64,000 bases of DNA. Source: Myxocyprinus asiaticus. Lineage: Eukaryota; Chordata; Actinopteri; Cypriniformes; Catostomidae. Positions within the stretch are counted from its first letter, which is position 1, and each line of letters starts with the position of its first letter. Positions 60,301-64,000 of the stretch are shown here, one piece after another. The stretch spans positions 10,612,001 through 10,676,000 of the forward strand of contig NC_059382.1 in the NCBI RefSeq assembly GCF_019703515.2. The letters run 5' to 3'. The notes beneath the pieces are model-generated. The model worked only from the letters and a program-made list of their open reading frames with translations, did not search any database and was not told the origin of the DNA. Position numbers and translations under genes: made by a program.

Positions 60301-62750
60301 AAAGCATTTTTTGCAAAAAATAGATAATCTTTATTTTAATCAAAGACATATTATGGAACCAAACCAAACATAATGTTGCTCCAAGAATGCATCTGTGTAG
60401 TCTAGTACTTTACCACATATTTGATATATGTTTTTTTCTTTTTTTTTTACTTTCTTTTTTGTCTTGCCATTTTTTTTTATTTTTTTTTTTTCAGTACATA
60501 CAGTATCTACATCTGAATCAAATGTAATATTAAGATAAAGTGTTCTACTGCAATGTATGGTTTGATTGGGAACTTCCTCTCAGGAAATTCCCAAATGAAA
60601 AGTCCCACCAACATAAAACTCATATTAAAGAGTGTAATCATATAATCTAATAAGAGTGCTCTCATGTGTGCCTATAGCAGATGTCATGACTTGAAATGAA
60701 TATCTAGGTTGTATTTAACTTCTATAGAGGCAGAACAGTTGGTGTGCTGGGTACTTACATACAAAACCTTGAGATTGCTGCCCTGCAGGGATTTTAGGAG
60801 GTTAGTTACATGAGACTCCAAACCTCCACCAATGAAAATGCCCCGGCTGAAGTGATACAGCAGGATGGCTCTGAGGGCATTAACGTCACCTGATCACAGA
60901 GAAGAGACGTTATCGCTTCCTGTAGCCTTTATCGTTCATCTTTAATATAATTTATCCTGAATAAAACATAACTGAACAATAATTCTTGAGTTAATGTGTT
61001 GCGCTAGTACTCACTCTTCAAAAGAGACAAGTCTCTCTCACTGAGCCCGGCAAAAGCCTCATCTGTGGGAGCAAAGAGTGTGAAATCTCCATCCTGTTTC
61101 AGCAGATCAGTCAAACCAGCTGCCTCCATCAAAGACAAAAAGATCCTGCAACAATGAGGTAAAACAGTCACTACAGAGCAAGAATGCAATCCTCACTTTG
61201 ACCATGATAATGTAATTACCACATTTGTAATAGTAAAAAAAGTATCGCAAATTTCTAAACATTAGCATTTAATATAGTATTAGTGGTTCTCAACTGGTTT
61301 TGCTTCAAGACCCAGATTTGAATTATGACATCAAGTTGCAACCCAACCAGTGGCGTAACTACAGGGAGGGCAGGGTGCGCAGCTCCCCTAGGGCCTGAGT
61401 TGAGAGTGGGTGAATAATAATCGAATGCAGGCCCGACGAGCAATGGAAAACACCAATGGAGACCCCCACCACACAGAAGGTGAAAGACGACAGAGGGGGA
61501 CCCATAAAACGGGCCCGAAAGATGCAAGTTACGGCACTGAACCCAACACAGTACCAAACTTGTTTACAGTGCAAAGGTAAACATTTTGTTTATCATTTAT
61601 TAATATTAACATAAAATGCATTGACCACAATATGCTACATTACTAACATGACATGGAAAATTAAAAATTTTGGTCCCATGAATTTCGATTTTGGCCTTTC
61701 AGAACAGACTTTCAACCCATTTGTTGGTTGCGACCCACCAGTTGAGAACCACTTATTTATTGCAATTTTTGTTCAGTGTGGTGTACTGTATTAGCTTATA
61801 ATGAGATATGACAAAAACTAATGTTTATCCATTAGTATAGTATATTAAAAAAAATATATATTTTTAAGATTTTTATCTTCCTTACTTGAAGGATCCATTT
61901 TTAAACAGAAGTTGGTACATGCTGGACTCCGCTGGAGTGATCAGTGTTTTCATGAGATGGAGCGCACCATTCCTTCCCTCTTTGCTTCCGCGGATCAAGC
62001 AAGCGTTCTCAATGCAGAGAGCCTTTATAGTTACAAAATTTAAAATTTTTAATTTTTAAGTCAGTTTACTTCCTCTGAGTATACTAATGGCACTGTTTGA
62101 GTTATTACATAGTATTTACAATGTCAATAAATGTCACTGGAAATAATGGCCAAAGAAGAGGAATTCACATAGGCTACCTGAGACTTCAGTTGTGTGACAT
62201 ACCAGAGTCACAGACACTTTTTGTGATCCTGTTCAAGTTTACACAAATCTTAACCAGAAACTTAAAGGAATAATTCACCCAAAAATGAAAATTCTATCTT
62301 CATTTACGCACCTTCTTGATGTTCCAAACCTGTATGACATTCTTTCTTCCATAGAACACAAAAAGAGATGTTTTTGTGTCAGAATGTTAGTACTGTCAGC
62401 ATCAGTCACCATTCAGTTACACTGCATCTTTTTCCCATACAATGAAAGTGAAAGGTGACTGAGGCTGTGTGAACATTCTGACTAACATCTCCTTTTGTGT
62501 TCCACATAAGAATGTCATACGGTTTGGAACAACATGAGGGTATGTAAATGATGCAATGATTTTCATTTCTGGGTGAACCAAGGATATGAAACAAAACTGA
62601 CTGTGCGGTAGACGAAGACTCTGAGAAATTTCCCTCCAAGGGTTTCCAGGCGTTGACCGTTGTACAGCTGACTCAGCACAATCTTGTTCTTCAGGACGTG
62701 GTTTTCCAGGATGATCCTTAGGAAGCTCTGGTCCATGGACATCACCTCAT
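57306..62750 (-). CDS. postn: periostin, 3' half (12 exons)
   Basis: Minus-strand exons in order: 62602-62750, 61886-62022, 61015-61145, 60759-60889, 59961-60063, 59756-59823, 59357-59405, 59198-59212, 58872-59105, 57754-57795, 57638-57673, 57306-57346 (stop TAG at 57306-57308). Every junction has GT-AG and matching phase. The first two give the end of FAS1 domain 3 ([20 protein letters not shown], then [12 protein letters not shown]). The next three give FAS1 domain 4 ([51 protein letters not shown]). The rest is the tail: [19 protein letters not shown], a 13-residue repeat, and a basic end ([10 protein letters not shown]). All these align with human periostin. It is a secreted matricellular protein that binds integrins and matrix. 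Exons for the signal peptide, EMI and FAS1-1/2 lie right of the window. Confidence 0.95.
58872..59105 (-). CDS. postn: postn tail exon with 13-residue tandem repeat
   Basis: A 234-bp exon encoding 78 residues. After VPGDV come five full copies and one partial copy of [13 protein letters not shown] (first copy with Q and T, fifth ending in L). The human counterpart region has single diverged segments such as TLTKVKIEGEP and TKIIDG, mostly on separate, alternatively spliced exons. The 39-bp DNA units use different codons for the same residues. Confidence 0.9.
59198..59212 (-). CDS. postn: postn 15-nt microexon
   Basis: GAAAAATCATCACAG between CTGTAG-type acceptor and GTAAT donor. It gives KIIT in phase between FMI(R) and VPGDV, matching KIIT of human periostin. 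Confidence 0.7.
61282..61753. mobile_element. hAT-type MITE in a postn intron
   Basis: Ends AGTGGTTCTCAACTGG and the inverse CCAGTTGAGAACCACT. It has GGTTGCGACCCACC-type subterminal sequence and a second element nested at 61348-61539. The target duplication is unclear. Confidence 0.7.
61348..61539. mobile_element. Nested hAT MITE with perfect 8-bp duplication
   Basis: A 192-bp element with ends CAGTGGCGTAACTAC and the inverse AGTTACGGCACTG. It is flanked on both sides by AACCCAAC (61340-61347 and 61540-61547). Confidence 0.85.
62262..62582. mobile_element. TTAA-type MITE next to a postn splice donor
   Basis: The left end is TTAAAGGAATAATTCACCC. The interior is an imperfect palindrome with GTTCCAAACCTGTATGACA and its inverse near 62515. 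The right end (TTTCATTTCTGGGTGAACC) is cut or diverged and lacks TTAA. It ends about 20 bp from the donor of exon 62602-62750. Confidence 0.65.
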
Positions 62751-64000
62751 CTAGGTTAGAAAAATACAAAAACAAATTGGTAACATGCAGTTTTTACCTA
62801 AAGGAGCCATTCACACTGAATGCTTTTTTTCATCCCTCTTCTCTGTTTTTCCAGTTGTTTTTTTTTAATGTAAACATGCTAGACAGATGTCTTTGACCGT
62901 TGCCTTGCATCTCAATGTTTTTTCAGCATCTCACGCAGGAGTGCCACATTATTTAGATGCCGTGCCAAATTAAAAAGAACTTTGACTTTTAAAAATGTGT
63001 CTTGAGACACATTTGTTCTGTTATATTTGCTGTGTTGCTTCTAGCTTTTTTAAAGGGTTAGTTCACCCAAAAATGAAAATTATCTTATTTATTCACCCTC
63101 ATGCCATCACAGATGTGTGTGAATTTCTTTCTTCTGCAGAACACAAACAAAGATTTGTAGAAGAATATCTCAGCTCTGTAGGTCAATTCAATGCAAGTGA
63201 ATGGTGGCCAGGCCTTTGAAGCTCCAAAAAGCAGATAAAGACAGCATAAAAGTAATCCATAAAACTCCAGTCAGGGCCGCAGGAGCAATGGGGATAGGCT
63301 GGCATTTGACCCAGCACTTTTCAAACTACTGGGGTGACACCCCACCACTTTTAGGCAATGAATGATATGTCTGAATCACTGTCAAAACCTCTGGTGGGTG
63401 GGACATTTTCTCACAAAATCTAGAACATCTGATTAAAACTTGTTTGCAAGGGGTGTCGCTATGTCAAAATGAGCACCGAATGAATTTGGTCCAGCCCCAA
63501 ATGTTTTTGTCCGGAACTGCAGGTGTTTGTGTGGAAATTAAGAGGAGATAAGTATGTTGGTTATTGCAGCGGTTTTCCTGCAAATTCAATGACATTCATC
63601 TGCCGTTCAGAGTGTTAGATACATGCTAAATATTCTTCCTCGTCTCATCTGAAAAGCGTTATTCAAGCCTGGTTTTCGTGCAAGTGTTGCGCGAGTCATC
63701 ACAAATCCAATCGCGTGATGTGCTCTACACTTTCCTACTGTACTGTATCTCTGGAGCACATGCATCGTTTGGGCTTCCCTTGATATTTCTGAGGTGGAGC
63801 TTACCACAAAACTATTGAGACCCATTTGAATTCTACTCAGAATTATCTAGTTTAAAACACTATGGAGGAAATCAAACATCTCAAATAAAAAAGTAATAAG
63901 AAACCACTCATGGTCTTACCCAATGAACTCTAGAAAAAACAGTCTTATCTGTGATTATGGCATTGCACTGTAAATACAATGGCAAATAAATTAAGGGCTT
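62751..64000. other. postn: postn intron, repeat fragments
   Basis: No periostin exon is recognised here. A one-ended AGTTCACCC-family fragment starts at TTAA 63050 and stops near 63272. It is followed by a repeat-like segment (63275-63500). The upstream exons are expected beyond 64000. Confidence 0.5.

Noticed and set aside
61255..61557. 100-codon minus-strand frame in a postn intron
   Set aside because: Entirely inside nested hAT MITEs.

Overview
This window is vertebrate nuclear DNA, most likely from a cyprinid-type teleost. The evidence is GT-AG introns, short exons and AT-rich intergenic DNA. It is also dense in fish-type transposons: Tc1 elements, hAT MITEs, TTAA-flanked elements with AGTTCACCCAAAAATGAAA ends, and a chromodomain Gypsy element. 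I see no bacterial features, CRISPR array, rRNA or confident tRNA gene. Exon models below come from reading splice signals and codon phase by eye.

Left end (1-8.9 kb): the 5' half of spart (spartin, SPG20) lies on the minus strand. It comprises a probable non-coding exon at 8714-8900, a first coding exon with the MIT domain (6964-7752) and a second coding exon (2332-2529). The remainder lies beyond base 1.

8.9-19.5 kb: two exons of an unrecognised minus-strand gene (10780-11075), then a decayed copy of a fish multicopy gene with a SAM-like domain (12639-16947, minus). Its introns hold palindromic TTAA-flanked elements.

19.5-27.4 kb: a minus-strand BEN-domain gene whose reading frame holds across a chain of small exons. 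It carries an in-frame TGA at codon 7 and two near-identical Tc1 transposons, in opposite orientation, in its introns.

27.4-57.3 kb: a gene desert filled with mobile DNA. It holds a 3.4-kb foldback structure with ~0.95-kb arms, hAT MITEs with 8-bp target duplications, and a Tc1 relic split by a solo LTR. It also holds a Gypsy/chromovirus-type retrotransposon with GATAT duplications and a 2.3-kb non-autonomous LTR element with GTCGA duplications and one gag-like, repeat-rich ORF.

Right end (57.3-64 kb): the 3' half of periostin (postn) on the minus strand. Twelve exons with consistent phase encode the end of the third FAS1 domain, the fourth FAS1 domain, and a C-terminal tail containing a 13-residue tandem repeat not seen in the human protein. 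The 5' half lies beyond base 64000. In human, SPART and POSTN lie near each other on chromosome 13, so finding both here fits conserved synteny.
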